Shown here one piece after another: positions 1-7,479 of a DNA stretch of 8,023 nt. The notes below the pieces were generated by a model that had not been told where the DNA came from, did no database searches, and saw nothing but the letters and a program-made list of their open reading frames with translations. The position numbers were made by a program, and so were the translations under genes. The stretch spans positions 1 through 8,023 of the forward strand of contig CADBTX010000184.1 of assembly GCA_902797705.1 (NCBI GenBank), in the 5' to 3' direction. Source of the DNA: an uncultured Lachnospiraceae bacterium. Its GTDB lineage: Bacteria > Bacillota > Clostridia > Lachnospirales > Lachnospiraceae. Each line of letters begins with the position of its first letter. Position 1 is the stretch's first letter.

Positions 1-1173
1 GACCCACTTCCCTATCCCACTGTCAGGGAGGAATTGATAAAACGTGCCGGGGAAAAGTACGACCCTGAATACGCCCTCATTATGATCAATATCATGGATA
101 TCGAAAGCACTGCCAGGGCAAAGGAAGAGAAGGCGGAGATCGAGAGGGAGATGGTCTGCGGCGAATACAGGGACAGGATCTCCGCAGGCATTATGGTCAC
201 TGATGAGGAGCTTAAGATATGCTTCAGAGCGGAGGAGATAAATCCCGGGGAAGGAAGCTTCCATGAGCCCGCCCTCATTCTCTTTGATTCCTTTGACGGG
301 AGGACCCACAGCAATGAAAGGGATATTGCGGACTATCACTATCTGGAATACGGAGAGGCCTGGTTTGACGGCCACTTCATTTCCACCTCAGTAAGGAATG
401 TGAAATCCGGAGACGGAGAAGAGGATGAAAATGACGGAAACAGGACTGAAGGGGAATACAGGGTAAAGGCCTTCAGGTATGAGGACCGTATGAAGCTGGT
501 GTTTTCCGGAGAAAAGGGCGATCATTCCCTGACCCTCGCCCTGCCTGACAGCTCCAGAGCCGTATATCTCGGTATCACCGGCGAAAACTGCCACATAAGG
601 GATATAGAGATCAGCGAAAGAGGAAGGAAGGTTGGTAAGGACGAGATAGAAAAGATCGCCGGGGAAGAGAGCTTTATTAACCGTATGGAGTCCGATCTTC
701 CGAACATCCAGATAGACCGGTTCCGTTCCGCCTCCACACCGGGCATAGCGTTGGATAACGATCTCAGGCTGGTATTTCATTCCAGGAGCCTTCCCGGGGC
801 CGCCTTTATATGGCATTGTCCCATACTGGTGTTATTTTATTCCGCGGACGGAACTGTTGACGGACCGGATTACAGGGAGTATTCTCTTGTGAAATTTAAC
901 GGTGAAGTTTCAAATGATGACAATCTGGCAGACAACCGTTTTTCCATGAAGAAGAATGAGAGATTCCCGGGCTGGGAGGCCTGGAAGGAAAAGAACAGGG
1001 AAGGCCTGGAGTGCCGGGTTTCCCTTAGAAGAAAGGGCAATGCGGTAACGGTAAATATCGAGACTCTGGGCCTCGAGATCAAAAACATCACCACCCTTCG
1101 GGAGGATCAGGGTAAGATATACGCTGCCCTTTCAGGTGATGAGATAGCCATAACTGATATAAGGATAAGATGA
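1..1173 (+). CDS. HD-GYP-type signalling protein, C-terminal part (partial at left edge)
   Basis: The frame is open from base 1 to the TGA at 1171-1173 (390 residues seen), so the true start lies left of the window. A TTG at 34 could be read as a start but has no good ribosome binding site and falls inside conserved sequence. Residues 1-35 (DPLPYPTVREE, then YDPEYA and MINIMD) resemble the last helices of HD-GYP domains, where a 'RSYRDPLPYPTVREE ... G.(Q)FDP.(Y)A' stretch follows the metal-binding core. That core is off the window, so cyclic-di-GMP phosphodiesterase activity cannot be judged. A charged helical linker follows (about 36-60), then two beta-rich domains of about 142 residues each (63-204 and 248-390) that resemble each other. 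No signal peptide or membrane segment is visible in this part. The gene overlaps pheA by ATGA, which suggests cotranscription. HD-GYP is a family inference from a short piece; it could instead be another HD-domain regulator. Confidence 0.6.
   Translation, partial: DPLPYPTVREELIKRAGEKYDPEYALIMINIMDIESTARAKEEKAEIEREMVCGEYRDRISAGIMVTDEELKICFRAEEINPGEGSFHEPALILFDSFDGRTHSNERDIADYHYLEYGEAWFDGHFISTSVRNVKSGDGEEDENDGNRTEGEYRVKAFRYEDRMKLVFSGEKGDHSLTLALPDSSRAVYLGITGENCHIRDIEISERGRKVGKDEIEKIAGEESFINRMESDLPNIQIDRFRSASTPGIALDNDLRLVFHSRSLPGAAFIWHCPILVLFYSADGTVDGPDYREYSLVKFNGEVSNDDNLADNRFSMKKNERFPGWEAWKEKNREGLECRVSLRRKGNAVTVNIETLGLEIKNITTLREDQGKIYAALSGDEIAITDIRIR
187..1170 (+). repeat. Protein-level tandem duplication: two beta-rich domains
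   Basis: Two consecutive units, 187-612 (142 codons) and 742-1170 (143 codons), share the same order of motifs. Each opens with GI followed by a strand (LKICF / LRLVF). Next come PALILFDSFDG in unit 1 and PILVLFYSADG in unit 2, then DYHYLEYGEAWFDG and DYREYSLVKFNG, then a YRV / CRV strand. Each closes with VYLGITGENCHIRDIEI or IYAALSGDEIAITDIRI. Unit 1 carries an acidic low-complexity insertion at residues 136-152 and unit 2 a Trp-rich insertion at a similar place. The similarity is at protein level only; the DNA has diverged. The pattern suggests a beta-sandwich that arose by duplication. Ligand or partner is unknown. Confidence 0.65.
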
Positions 1174-2300
1174 TGGACCTTAAAGAATTAAGAGACAGGA
1201 TAGACGAGATTGATGAAGAGATAGTGGCCCTCTATGAGAAGCGCATGAAGATCAGCGAGGATGTGGCGGCCTACAAGATAGAAAACGGGAAGAATGTACT
1301 GGACCGTGAGAGGGAGCAGTCAAAGCTTTCAAAAGTTAAGAGCCTGACCCACAATGATTTCAATGCTTTGGGTATCACGGAATTATTCGAACAGATAATG
1401 TCCATGAGCCGGAAGAAGCAGTACGCTCTCATGGCGGATAAGGGTATCTTTGGAAAAACTCCCTTTATACCGGTGGACAGACTGGAAATGAAGGATGTGA
1501 AGGTGGTATTCCAGGGCATAAACGGAGCCTACTCGGAAGCCGCCATGGTGGCCTATTTCGGCGAGGATGTGGACGCTTTTTCCGTATCCACCTTCAGGGA
1601 TGCCATGAGGGCTATAGACGAGGGCATGGCGGATTACGGCGTGCTTCCCATCGAGAACAGCTCCTCCGGCATAGTGAACGCCAATTACGACCTTCTTACG
1701 GAATTTGAGAATTATATCGTTGCGGAGCAGCTTATAAATATTGATAACTGTCTCCTCTGCCTTCCGGATGCCGATCTTAGTGACATAGATACGGTGTATT
1801 CCCATCCCCAGGCCCTGATGCAGTGCGTTCCGTTTCTGGACGACCACCCTGACTGGAAGCAGATAAGCTATTCAAATACGGCGGTGTCTGCGGAAAAGAT
1901 AAAACGTGACGGACTGAAAAACCAGGCTGCCATAGCGGGTGAAAGAGCGGCGAAGGCCTATGGCTTAAAGGTGCTGAACCGGGATATCAATTCATCCGAG
2001 GGAAATTCCACCCGTTTTATTATCGTCACCAATCAGAAGATATTCGTGAAGGATGCGGGAAAGATCAGTATCTGTTTTGAACTGCCCCATAGAAGCGGTT
2101 CTCTTTACAGGATACTGTCCCACTTTATCTATAACGACCTCAACATGACAAAGATAGAGTCCAGACCCATTCCCGACAGGCCCTGGGAGTACAGGTTCTT
2201 TATCGATTTTGAGGGCAACTTATGCGACCCGTCTACCAAAAATGCTCTCCGGGGCCTTAGGGAAGAGAGCAGGAATATGAAGATATTGGGGAATTACTGA
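1170..2300 (+). CDS. pheA: Bifunctional chorismate mutase / prephenate dehydratase (P-protein)
   Basis: This cytoplasmic enzyme converts chorismate to prephenate and then to phenylpyruvate, the precursor of phenylalanine. Residues 1-85 form an AroQ-type chorismate mutase; the E. coli active-site set is present as R8, R25, K36, D45, R48, E49, S80 and Q84. Residues 111-290 are prephenate dehydratase, with a GxxGAYSE-type start (116-123), PIENSSSG (160-167), SHPQALMQC (211-219) and the catalytic TRF motif (281-283). Residues 298-376 are an ACT domain with GSLYRIL (310-316) and ESRP (330-333), the phenylalanine-binding motifs known from this family, so feedback inhibition is likely intact. At 376 residues it is close to the 386 of the E. 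coli enzyme. Two adjacent ATGs (1170 and 1173) are possible starts. The only upstream signal is a weak AAGG at 1161-1164, which suits 1173 slightly better; coupling through the ATGA overlap favours 1170. There is no room for a leader peptide, T-box or attenuator directly in front. Confidence 0.97.
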   Translation: MMDLKELRDRIDEIDEEIVALYEKRMKISEDVAAYKIENGKNVLDREREQSKLSKVKSLTHNDFNALGITELFEQIMSMSRKKQYALMADKGIFGKTPFIPVDRLEMKDVKVVFQGINGAYSEAAMVAYFGEDVDAFSVSTFRDAMRAIDEGMADYGVLPIENSSSGIVNANYDLLTEFENYIVAEQLINIDNCLLCLPDADLSDIDTVYSHPQALMQCVPFLDDHPDWKQISYSNTAVSAEKIKRDGLKNQAAIAGERAAKAYGLKVLNRDINSSEGNSTRFIIVTNQKIFVKDAGKISICFELPHRSGSLYRILSHFIYNDLNMTKIESRPIPDRPWEYRFFIDFEGNLCDPSTKNALRGLREESRNMKILGNY

Positions 2301-2303
2301 TCT

Positions 2304-3569
2304 ATGGAAAATCTGATACTTTTCAGAAACTTGAAACACGGGGATATCCTGAGGGATGTGTGCTCGCTGCAGACCAGAAACATGGGCAGCGGGGAGGCGC
2401 TTAAGTCATCGGTGACGGCGAGACTTATAGAACTGGCGGTGCGCTACGGTTTTGAGGGAAATCTGTGGCACTGCTTTCTGACCTATACACTGATAAATAA
2501 CGTGAATCCCTACACCCTTTCCGCGGAAAGAAGGGGAGCGGTTGGGGGAACCCTGGAAAAGACGGCGCTCCATGACATGCACCGCTTCAGGACTTTCTTC
2601 CGATTTGACAAGGTATTTGTCCCTGAATACATTCTGGGCTTTGAACTGATCCACTCAAAGAACGAGGGAGAGACCTTTAATAAGAGGATCAGGGACAGGA
2701 TAGTCTCACTGGCGGAAAAGCTTGCGACCGAAAGCACTGACGAGGCCTTTCTTTCCGATCTGAACCAGTATTACCACGATTACGGTGTGGGAAAATACGG
2801 ACAGCATAAGGCCTTCCGCATAAGACAGGGCAGCGACGAAAAGCTGCTGGTGGAGCCCATATCCAGAGTGAAGCATGTTTATCTCGAGGACCTTGTGGGT
2901 ATAGAGTCCCAGAAAAAGAAGCTTACGGACAATACAGAGGCCTTCCTGGAGGGGAGGCCCGCCAATAATGTGCTGCTTTACGGAGATGCGGGAACAGGAA
3001 AGAGCAGCTGCATAAAGGGAATATTAAACCGCTATTTCGACGACGGCTTAAGGATCATAGAGATTTACAAGCATCAGGCAGAGTATCTCAACGACGTTAT
3101 CTCAGAGGTGAAGAACAGGAATTACCGCTTTATCATATACATGGATGACCTTTCTTTCGAGGACTCGGAGGTGGAATACAAGTACCTGAAGGCGGTTATC
3201 GAGGGCGGATTGGAGAAAAAGCCGGATAATATCCTGATCTACGCTACGAGTAACAGGCGTCATTTAATCCATGAGGGCTTTTCCGACAAGCTTGACAGGG
3301 GGCCGGGAGATGATATCCATGAAAGCGATACGGTTCAGGAGAAGCTTTCGCTGTCAGCCCGTTTCGGGGAGAAGATCTACTTCGGACGCCCCGATAAGAA
3401 GGAGTTTAACAGGATAGTGCTGGAGATCGCTAAGAGAAGGGGACTTGATTTTGACGACGAGACGCTGCTCAAAGAAGCAAATAAATGGGAATTATCCCAT
3501 GGCGGAATGAGCGGACGGACTGCAGAGCAGTTCATAGATCACATGGAAGGGATCGGAATTAACCGGTAG
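2304..3569 (+). CDS. DUF815-type AAA+ ATPase
   Basis: A 421-residue protein with a mainly helical N-terminal region (1-180) of no recognised function and an AAA+ core (about 183-415) matching the DUF815 family. Visible motifs are Walker A GDAGTGKS (227-234), Walker B FIIYMDD (276-282), sensor 1 ATSNRRH (314-320), an arginine-finger-like SARFG (R353) and sensor 2 SGRTAEQF (R405). The linking sequence EDLVGIESQKKKL just before the core is typical of the family. ATP binding and hydrolysis are well supported; substrate and biological role are not established for the family. There is no signal peptide or membrane segment, so it is probably cytoplasmic. The ATG lies 3 bases after the pheA stop, with GGGGA at 2288-2292 as ribosome binding site inside the end of pheA, so translation is probably coupled. 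It is followed 21 bases later by ppx, and its position between pheA and the polyphosphate genes is the best available clue to its role. Confidence 0.9.
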   Translation: MENLILFRNLKHGDILRDVCSLQTRNMGSGEALKSSVTARLIELAVRYGFEGNLWHCFLTYTLINNVNPYTLSAERRGAVGGTLEKTALHDMHRFRTFFRFDKVFVPEYILGFELIHSKNEGETFNKRIRDRIVSLAEKLATESTDEAFLSDLNQYYHDYGVGKYGQHKAFRIRQGSDEKLLVEPISRVKHVYLEDLVGIESQKKKLTDNTEAFLEGRPANNVLLYGDAGTGKSSCIKGILNRYFDDGLRIIEIYKHQAEYLNDVISEVKNRNYRFIIYMDDLSFEDSEVEYKYLKAVIEGGLEKKPDNILIYATSNRRHLIHEGFSDKLDRGPGDDIHESDTVQEKLSLSARFGEKIYFGRPDKKEFNRIVLEIAKRRGLDFDDETLLKEANKWELSHGGMSGRTAEQFIDHMEGIGINR

Positions 3570-3575
3570 AGCGGG

Positions 3576-3582
3576 AAAGGGG
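3576..3582 (+). promoter_or_regulatory. Ribosome binding site that fixes the TTG start of ppx
   Basis: AAAGGGG stands 8 bases before the TTG at 3591, in the short gap after the ATPase stop. The nearby ATG at 3583 is out of frame, and translation from TTG immediately gives the conserved phosphate-binding strand (FAAIDVGS), so TTG is the start. Confidence 0.7.
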
Positions 3583-3590
3583 ATGATCTT

Positions 3591-5147
3591 TTGAAGATTT
3601 TTGCTGCTATAGACGTGGGATCATACGAGATTGGGATGAAGATCTTTGAACTCAGCCGTAAGAACGGCGTGAAGGAGATAGACTACATCCGTCACAGGAT
3701 AGACCTTGGGACAGACAGCTACAATACAGGGAAGCTGTCCTACGAAAGGATGGATGAGCTCTGTAACGTGCTTAAGGGCTTTAAGGAGATAATGGATTCC
3801 TACCATGCCGACGCATACAGGGCTTATGGCACCTCTGCCATAAGAGAAACGGATAATACAAAGGTGATACTGGACCAGATAAAGCTGAGGACAGGGCTCA
3901 CCATACTGCCCTTAAGTAATTCGGAGCAGAGATTCCTCGACTATAAATCCGTGGCTTTGAAGAGCCGGGAATTCCACAATATCATAGACAGCGGAACGGC
4001 TTTCATCGATATAGGAGGGGGGAGCACTCAGGTATCCCTCTTTAATGCATCAAAGCTTATAGCCTCCGTGAACCTGAAACTGGGTATCCTGAGGCTGAGG
4101 AGGTCCTTAAGGGAGATGGCCCCCGCAAGCTACAATTACGAAGCGCTGTTAAGCGAGCTTATTGAGAATGAGATACATTATTTCAAAAAGATGTATCTTA
4201 AAAAGCTGGAGATAAAGAACATCATCGTGGTGGACGATCATCTTCCCTACATCCTCCACAAGCTTTCGGAAGACGGTATTGACAGGACCATGGGGACAAA
4301 GGACTATTCCGACAGATCCGTGACCTCGGCCCAGTTTGTGAAGTTCATTGACAGATTAAAGCAGATGTCCGGAGAGCAGGTGGCAAGAGAGGTGGGGATA
4401 CCAATGGAGAGCGCGTCCCTCCTTATGCCCTCCGCCTTTATCATAAAGCATATAATAAGGACCACCGGGGCTGAAAAGATCTATGTTCCCGGCGTTACCC
4501 TTTCTGACGGCATCGCCTATGACTACGCGGAAAAGAATAAGATCATAAGATCCGATCACGATTTCGGACAGGATATCATTTCCAGCGTGGAAACCATCTC
4601 CGCCAGATACAAGGGGAGCCAGAACAGCGGAGATATACTGTCAAAAAGTGCACTGGCGGTATTTGACGGCATGAAGAAGTATCACGGTCTGGATCAGAGG
4701 GGAAGGCTGTTACTCGAGATCGCTTCAAGGCTCAGGGATGTGGGCCGTTTTGTTTCCCTTTCATCACCCGGGGATTCGGCCTATCCGATAATCATGGGAA
4801 CGGAGATGATAGGGCTTTCACATCTGGAGAAACAGATGGTGGCGGAAATAGTGACCTCCTCCTACCCCAATGATATTTTTTACGAGGATGTGCTGGAGTC
4901 GGATCTGGATGAGAAGAATTACCTGACGGTGGTGAAGCTTACCGCGATACTCAGGCTGGCTTCCGGAATGGTGAGGAATCATAAGAGGAAATTTAACAGC
5001 GTTAAGGCTATGGTAAAGGACAAGGAAGTTTATATAACAGTTGATACCGAAGATGATATCTCTTTGGAAAAGGGCCTTTTCTTCGAGAAAACGGGACTTT
5101 TTGAAGAGGTCTTCGGACTTAAGCCGGTGCTGAGAAAGAAACTGTGA
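3591..5147 (+). CDS. ppx: Ppx/GppA family phosphatase (exopolyphosphatase) with C-terminal HD-like domain
   Basis: Probable exopolyphosphatase, removing terminal phosphates from polyphosphate; GppA-type hydrolysis of pppGpp cannot be excluded from sequence alone. Residues 4-315 are the actin-fold Ppx/GppA domain. They show phosphate-1 loop IDVGS (7-11), YGTSAIRE (79-86), SNSEQR with E112 aligning with the catalytic Glu121 of E. coli Ppx, phosphate-2 loop DIGGGST (140-146), LKLGILRL and VPGVTLSDG (299-307). Residues about 340-515 resemble the HD-type C-terminal domain of long Ppx proteins (HGLDQRGRLLLEIA, GLSHLEKQMVAEIV), but the doublet usually written LHDxG is LRDVG here (R382, D383). At 518 residues it is a long-type Ppx like the roughly 513-residue E. 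coli protein. It starts at TTG, 21 bases after the ATPase gene, and is followed by ppk1, an arrangement that pairs polyphosphate breakdown with synthesis. Confidence 0.9.
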   Translation: MKIFAAIDVGSYEIGMKIFELSRKNGVKEIDYIRHRIDLGTDSYNTGKLSYERMDELCNVLKGFKEIMDSYHADAYRAYGTSAIRETDNTKVILDQIKLRTGLTILPLSNSEQRFLDYKSVALKSREFHNIIDSGTAFIDIGGGSTQVSLFNASKLIASVNLKLGILRLRRSLREMAPASYNYEALLSELIENEIHYFKKMYLKKLEIKNIIVVDDHLPYILHKLSEDGIDRTMGTKDYSDRSVTSAQFVKFIDRLKQMSGEQVAREVGIPMESASLLMPSAFIIKHIIRTTGAEKIYVPGVTLSDGIAYDYAEKNKIIRSDHDFGQDIISSVETISARYKGSQNSGDILSKSALAVFDGMKKYHGLDQRGRLLLEIASRLRDVGRFVSLSSPGDSAYPIIMGTEMIGLSHLEKQMVAEIVTSSYPNDIFYEDVLESDLDEKNYLTVVKLTAILRLASGMVRNHKRKFNSVKAMVKDKEVYITVDTEDDISLEKGLFFEKTGLFEEVFGLKPVLRKKL

Positions 5148-5231
5148 GTATAATTAGCGGGACCCCGGGGTTAAGGACCGGGTGATATCGGATCATAACG
5201 AAGAAGTAATTCAGAGGAGGGATCGGTTTAT
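5148..5231 (+). other. 84-base ppx-ppk1 gap with small GC hairpin
   Basis: This is the largest gap between genes in the window. It holds the 8-base palindrome CCCCGGGG (5163-5170) and a possible hairpin with stem CCCGG (5164-5168) / CCGGG (5178-5182) and a 9-base loop. No run of T follows, so it is not a typical intrinsic terminator. It could modestly affect transcript processing or ppk1 translation, or be chance. No convincing promoter was found; the best -35/-10 pair (TTAAGG 5171-5176 and CATAAC 5194-5199, spacing 17) matches consensus poorly. Confidence 0.35.
5213..5221 (+). promoter_or_regulatory. Strong ribosome binding site of ppk1
   Basis: AGAGGAGGG contains a perfect AGGAGG (5215-5220), 11 bases before the ATG at 5232. 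It is the strongest such signal in the window, consistent with independent, efficient translation of ppk1 rather than coupling to ppx. Confidence 0.75.
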
Positions 5232-7463
5232 ATGAAGAGCACAAGAAAGAAGACAGATGGGATTGATTTCAGATCTCCGGAATATTACACAAACCGGGAA
5301 TTATCCTGGATGAAATTTGATGAAAGGGTTCTGGAGGAGGCAAGGGATAAGAGCCTTCCCCTTTTGGAGCGTGTGAAGATGCTGGGTATAACCGCCTCCA
5401 ATCTGGACGAATTCTTTATGGTAAGGGTTGCGTCCCTTAAGGATATGGTCCATGCGGGATACAGGGGGAGGGACATTTCCGGCATGACTCCTGAGGAGCA
5501 GCTTTCGGAGCTTTCCTCCGTGACCCATGAATTCACGGATATGCAGTATGTGACCTGGAGAAGGTCCATCCTTCCTCTTTTAAGGGAAAAGAATATAAGG
5601 ATAATCTCAAGACATGAGGATCTTACGCCGGAGGAGGGGGCATATCTGGATAAGTATTTTGAAGAAGAGATATATCCGGTGCTCACCCCCATGGCGGTGG
5701 ATTCCTCAAGACCCTTCCCACTGGTCCGGAATAAGACCTTGAACATAGGAGCCATCATGACTCCCCTTAAGTCCGCGAATCTCTTAAACAGGGGGAAGGA
5801 GAGCGGAAAGAAGGAGAAGGGTAAGGAACAGGAGGAAACGGATTTCGCTCTGGTACAGGTGCCTGACGTTTTGCCCCGGCTTATCAGCGTGCCCTCGGAT
5901 CTGGGAGGTGAGGACAAGGCCGTAAAGACCTTTATCTTCCAGGAAGAAGTGATCCGGCGGAATTTAAGCAGGCTTTTCCTTAATTACAGGATAGAGTGCG
6001 CCTACCCCTTCAGGATAATGAGAAATGCCGACCTGACCATTGACGAGGACGAGGCTGAGGATCTCTTAAAGGAGATCGAAAAGCAGGTAAGGCGCCGTCA
6101 GTGGGGAGAGGTCATAAGGCTGGAAGTGGAAGAGGGGATATCCCCGGAACTACTGAACATTCTGGTGCATGAGCTGAATGTGGAGGAAAGGGATATCTAC
6201 AGGATAAACGGTCCCATGGATCTTGCCTTCCTTTCAAAGGTGGCATCCCTTCCCGGCTATGAAGAACTGAAGATCCCGGGATGGACACCCCAGCCCCCGA
6301 AGTACATGAATAAAGAGGAGGATATCTTCACCCAGATAAGGAAGGGGGATATTCTCCTGCAGCATCCTTACGAATCCTTTGAACCCGTGGTGGATTTCAT
6401 AAGATCCGCAGCGGACGACAAGGACACTCTGGCGATAAAGATGACGCTCTACCGTGTCAGCGGTAATTCTCCCATAATCGCGGCTCTCGCCCGGGCTGCG
6501 GAGAACGGCAAGCAGGTCACGGTACTTGTGGAATTAAAGGCCAGATTTGATGAAGAGCATAATATCAACTGGGCCAGAACCCTTGAAAAAGCAGGCTGTC
6601 ACGTGATCTACGGACTGGTGGGCTTAAAGACCCACTCGAAGATCGCTCTCGTTGTACGCCGGGAGGAGGAGGGCATAAGGAGATATGTGCATCTCGGCAC
6701 CGGAAACTACAATGACACCACCGCCAGATTCTATACGGATATGGGCCTGCTTACGGCCTCGGAACCCATAGGAGAGGATGCCACCAACGTATTTAACATG
6801 CTCTCCGGCTACTCCGAGCCTGTGGCCTGGAATAAGCTTTCCGTGGCGCCGCTGTGGCTTAAGGACCGCTTCCTCTACCTCATCGGACGTGAGGAGGAGC
6901 ACGCGAAGGCGGGAAGGGAGGCCAGGATCCGGGCAAAGATGAATTCTCTCTGCGATCCGGACATTATCGAGGCGCTGTACAAGGCGTCGGCAGCGGGAGT
7001 AAAGATAGAGCTTATCGTAAGGGGTATCTGCAGCCTGAAGACCGGTATCCCCGGGGTATCCGAAAATATCTCCGTTCATTCCATAGTGGGATATTTCCTG
7101 GAGCACAGCAGGATATTCTACTTCCTTAACGGAGGAAATGAGGAGTTTTATCTTGGCAGCGCCGACTGGATGCCAAGAAATCTGGACAGAAGAGTGGAGA
7201 TCGTATTCCCCGTTGAGAGGGAGGAATTAAAGGCGGATCTAAAGCACTTCCTTTCTCTGGAACTTTCTGATACAATTAAGGCTCATGTGCTTAAGAGCGA
7301 CGGAAATTACGAAAAACCGGACAGGAGAGGGAAGAAGGCCATAAACTCCCAGAAGGAGCTGTGCAAGGAAGCCCGTGAGCACGCGAAAACAGTTAAGCAG
7401 ACCCTTGAGGGGCGGGTCTTCATACCGGAGACAAATCCGGGAGTGAACAGACCCCTTTCATAA
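5232..7463 (+). CDS. ppk1: Polyphosphate kinase 1
   Basis: Reversibly transfers the terminal phosphate of ATP to growing polyphosphate through a phosphohistidine intermediate. The N-terminal domain begins with the family hallmark TNRELSWMKFDERVLEEA and NLDEFFMVRVA. Residues aligning with the E. coli enzyme are all present at a constant offset of 33: autophosphorylated H468 (GLKTHSK; H435 in E. coli), second essential H625 (FLEHSRIF; H592), and metal/phosphate-site R408 (MTLYRVS) and R438 (LKARFDEEHN). Other hallmarks are HLGTGNYNDTTARFYTD and LGSADWMPRNLDRR. At 743 residues it is longer than the 688-residue E. coli protein, through a Lys/Glu-rich insertion (about 180-204) and a basic C-terminal tail after residue about 690. 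The ATG is preceded by a strong ribosome binding site. The gene follows ppx by 84 bases, and its stop overlaps the ribosome binding site of the next gene. It is probably active; it may be membrane- or complex-associated as in other bacteria, but no membrane segment is seen. Confidence 0.97.
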   Translation: MKSTRKKTDGIDFRSPEYYTNRELSWMKFDERVLEEARDKSLPLLERVKMLGITASNLDEFFMVRVASLKDMVHAGYRGRDISGMTPEEQLSELSSVTHEFTDMQYVTWRRSILPLLREKNIRIISRHEDLTPEEGAYLDKYFEEEIYPVLTPMAVDSSRPFPLVRNKTLNIGAIMTPLKSANLLNRGKESGKKEKGKEQEETDFALVQVPDVLPRLISVPSDLGGEDKAVKTFIFQEEVIRRNLSRLFLNYRIECAYPFRIMRNADLTIDEDEAEDLLKEIEKQVRRRQWGEVIRLEVEEGISPELLNILVHELNVEERDIYRINGPMDLAFLSKVASLPGYEELKIPGWTPQPPKYMNKEEDIFTQIRKGDILLQHPYESFEPVVDFIRSAADDKDTLAIKMTLYRVSGNSPIIAALARAAENGKQVTVLVELKARFDEEHNINWARTLEKAGCHVIYGLVGLKTHSKIALVVRREEEGIRRYVHLGTGNYNDTTARFYTDMGLLTASEPIGEDATNVFNMLSGYSEPVAWNKLSVAPLWLKDRFLYLIGREEEHAKAGREARIRAKMNSLCDPDIIEALYKASAAGVKIELIVRGICSLKTGIPGVSENISVHSIVGYFLEHSRIFYFLNGGNEEFYLGSADWMPRNLDRRVEIVFPVEREELKADLKHFLSLELSDTIKAHVLKSDGNYEKPDRRGKKAINSQKELCKEAREHAKTVKQTLEGRVFIPETNPGVNRPLS

Positions 7464-7467
7464 GGAG
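7462..7467 (+). promoter_or_regulatory. Ribosome binding site overlapping the ppk1 stop codon
   Basis: AAGGAG begins inside the TAA stop of ppk1 (7461-7463) and lies 12 bases before the ATG at 7480. The spacing is slightly long, but the A/G-rich spacer and lack of another start support it. The overlap suggests the ABC-F gene is read from the same message as ppk1. Confidence 0.6.
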
Positions 7468-7479
7468 ACAGAAAGAAAA

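Noticed and set aside
34..36. TTG at 34 as the start of the first gene
   Set aside because: The frame is open back to base 1 and the residues before the TTG match the conserved end of HD-GYP-type domains, so the gene begins outside the window.
5164..5182. Intrinsic terminator between ppx and ppk1
   Set aside because: The stem is only about 5 bp with a 9-base loop, and no T run follows.
5171..5199. Sigma-70-type promoter for ppk1 (TTAAGG, 17 bases, CATAAC)
   Set aside because: The spacing is ideal, but the -35 element matches only about half of consensus and the -10 lacks the key first and last T; too weak to call.
5285..5917. 210-residue open frame on the minus strand inside ppk1
   Set aside because: It lies wholly opposite conserved ppk1 coding sequence, is Ser/Arg/Leu-rich as expected from an antisense reading, has no recognisable domain and no clear ribosome binding site. 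The other minus-strand frames (for example 388-816, 1383-1847 and 6624-7106) were rejected for the same reasons.
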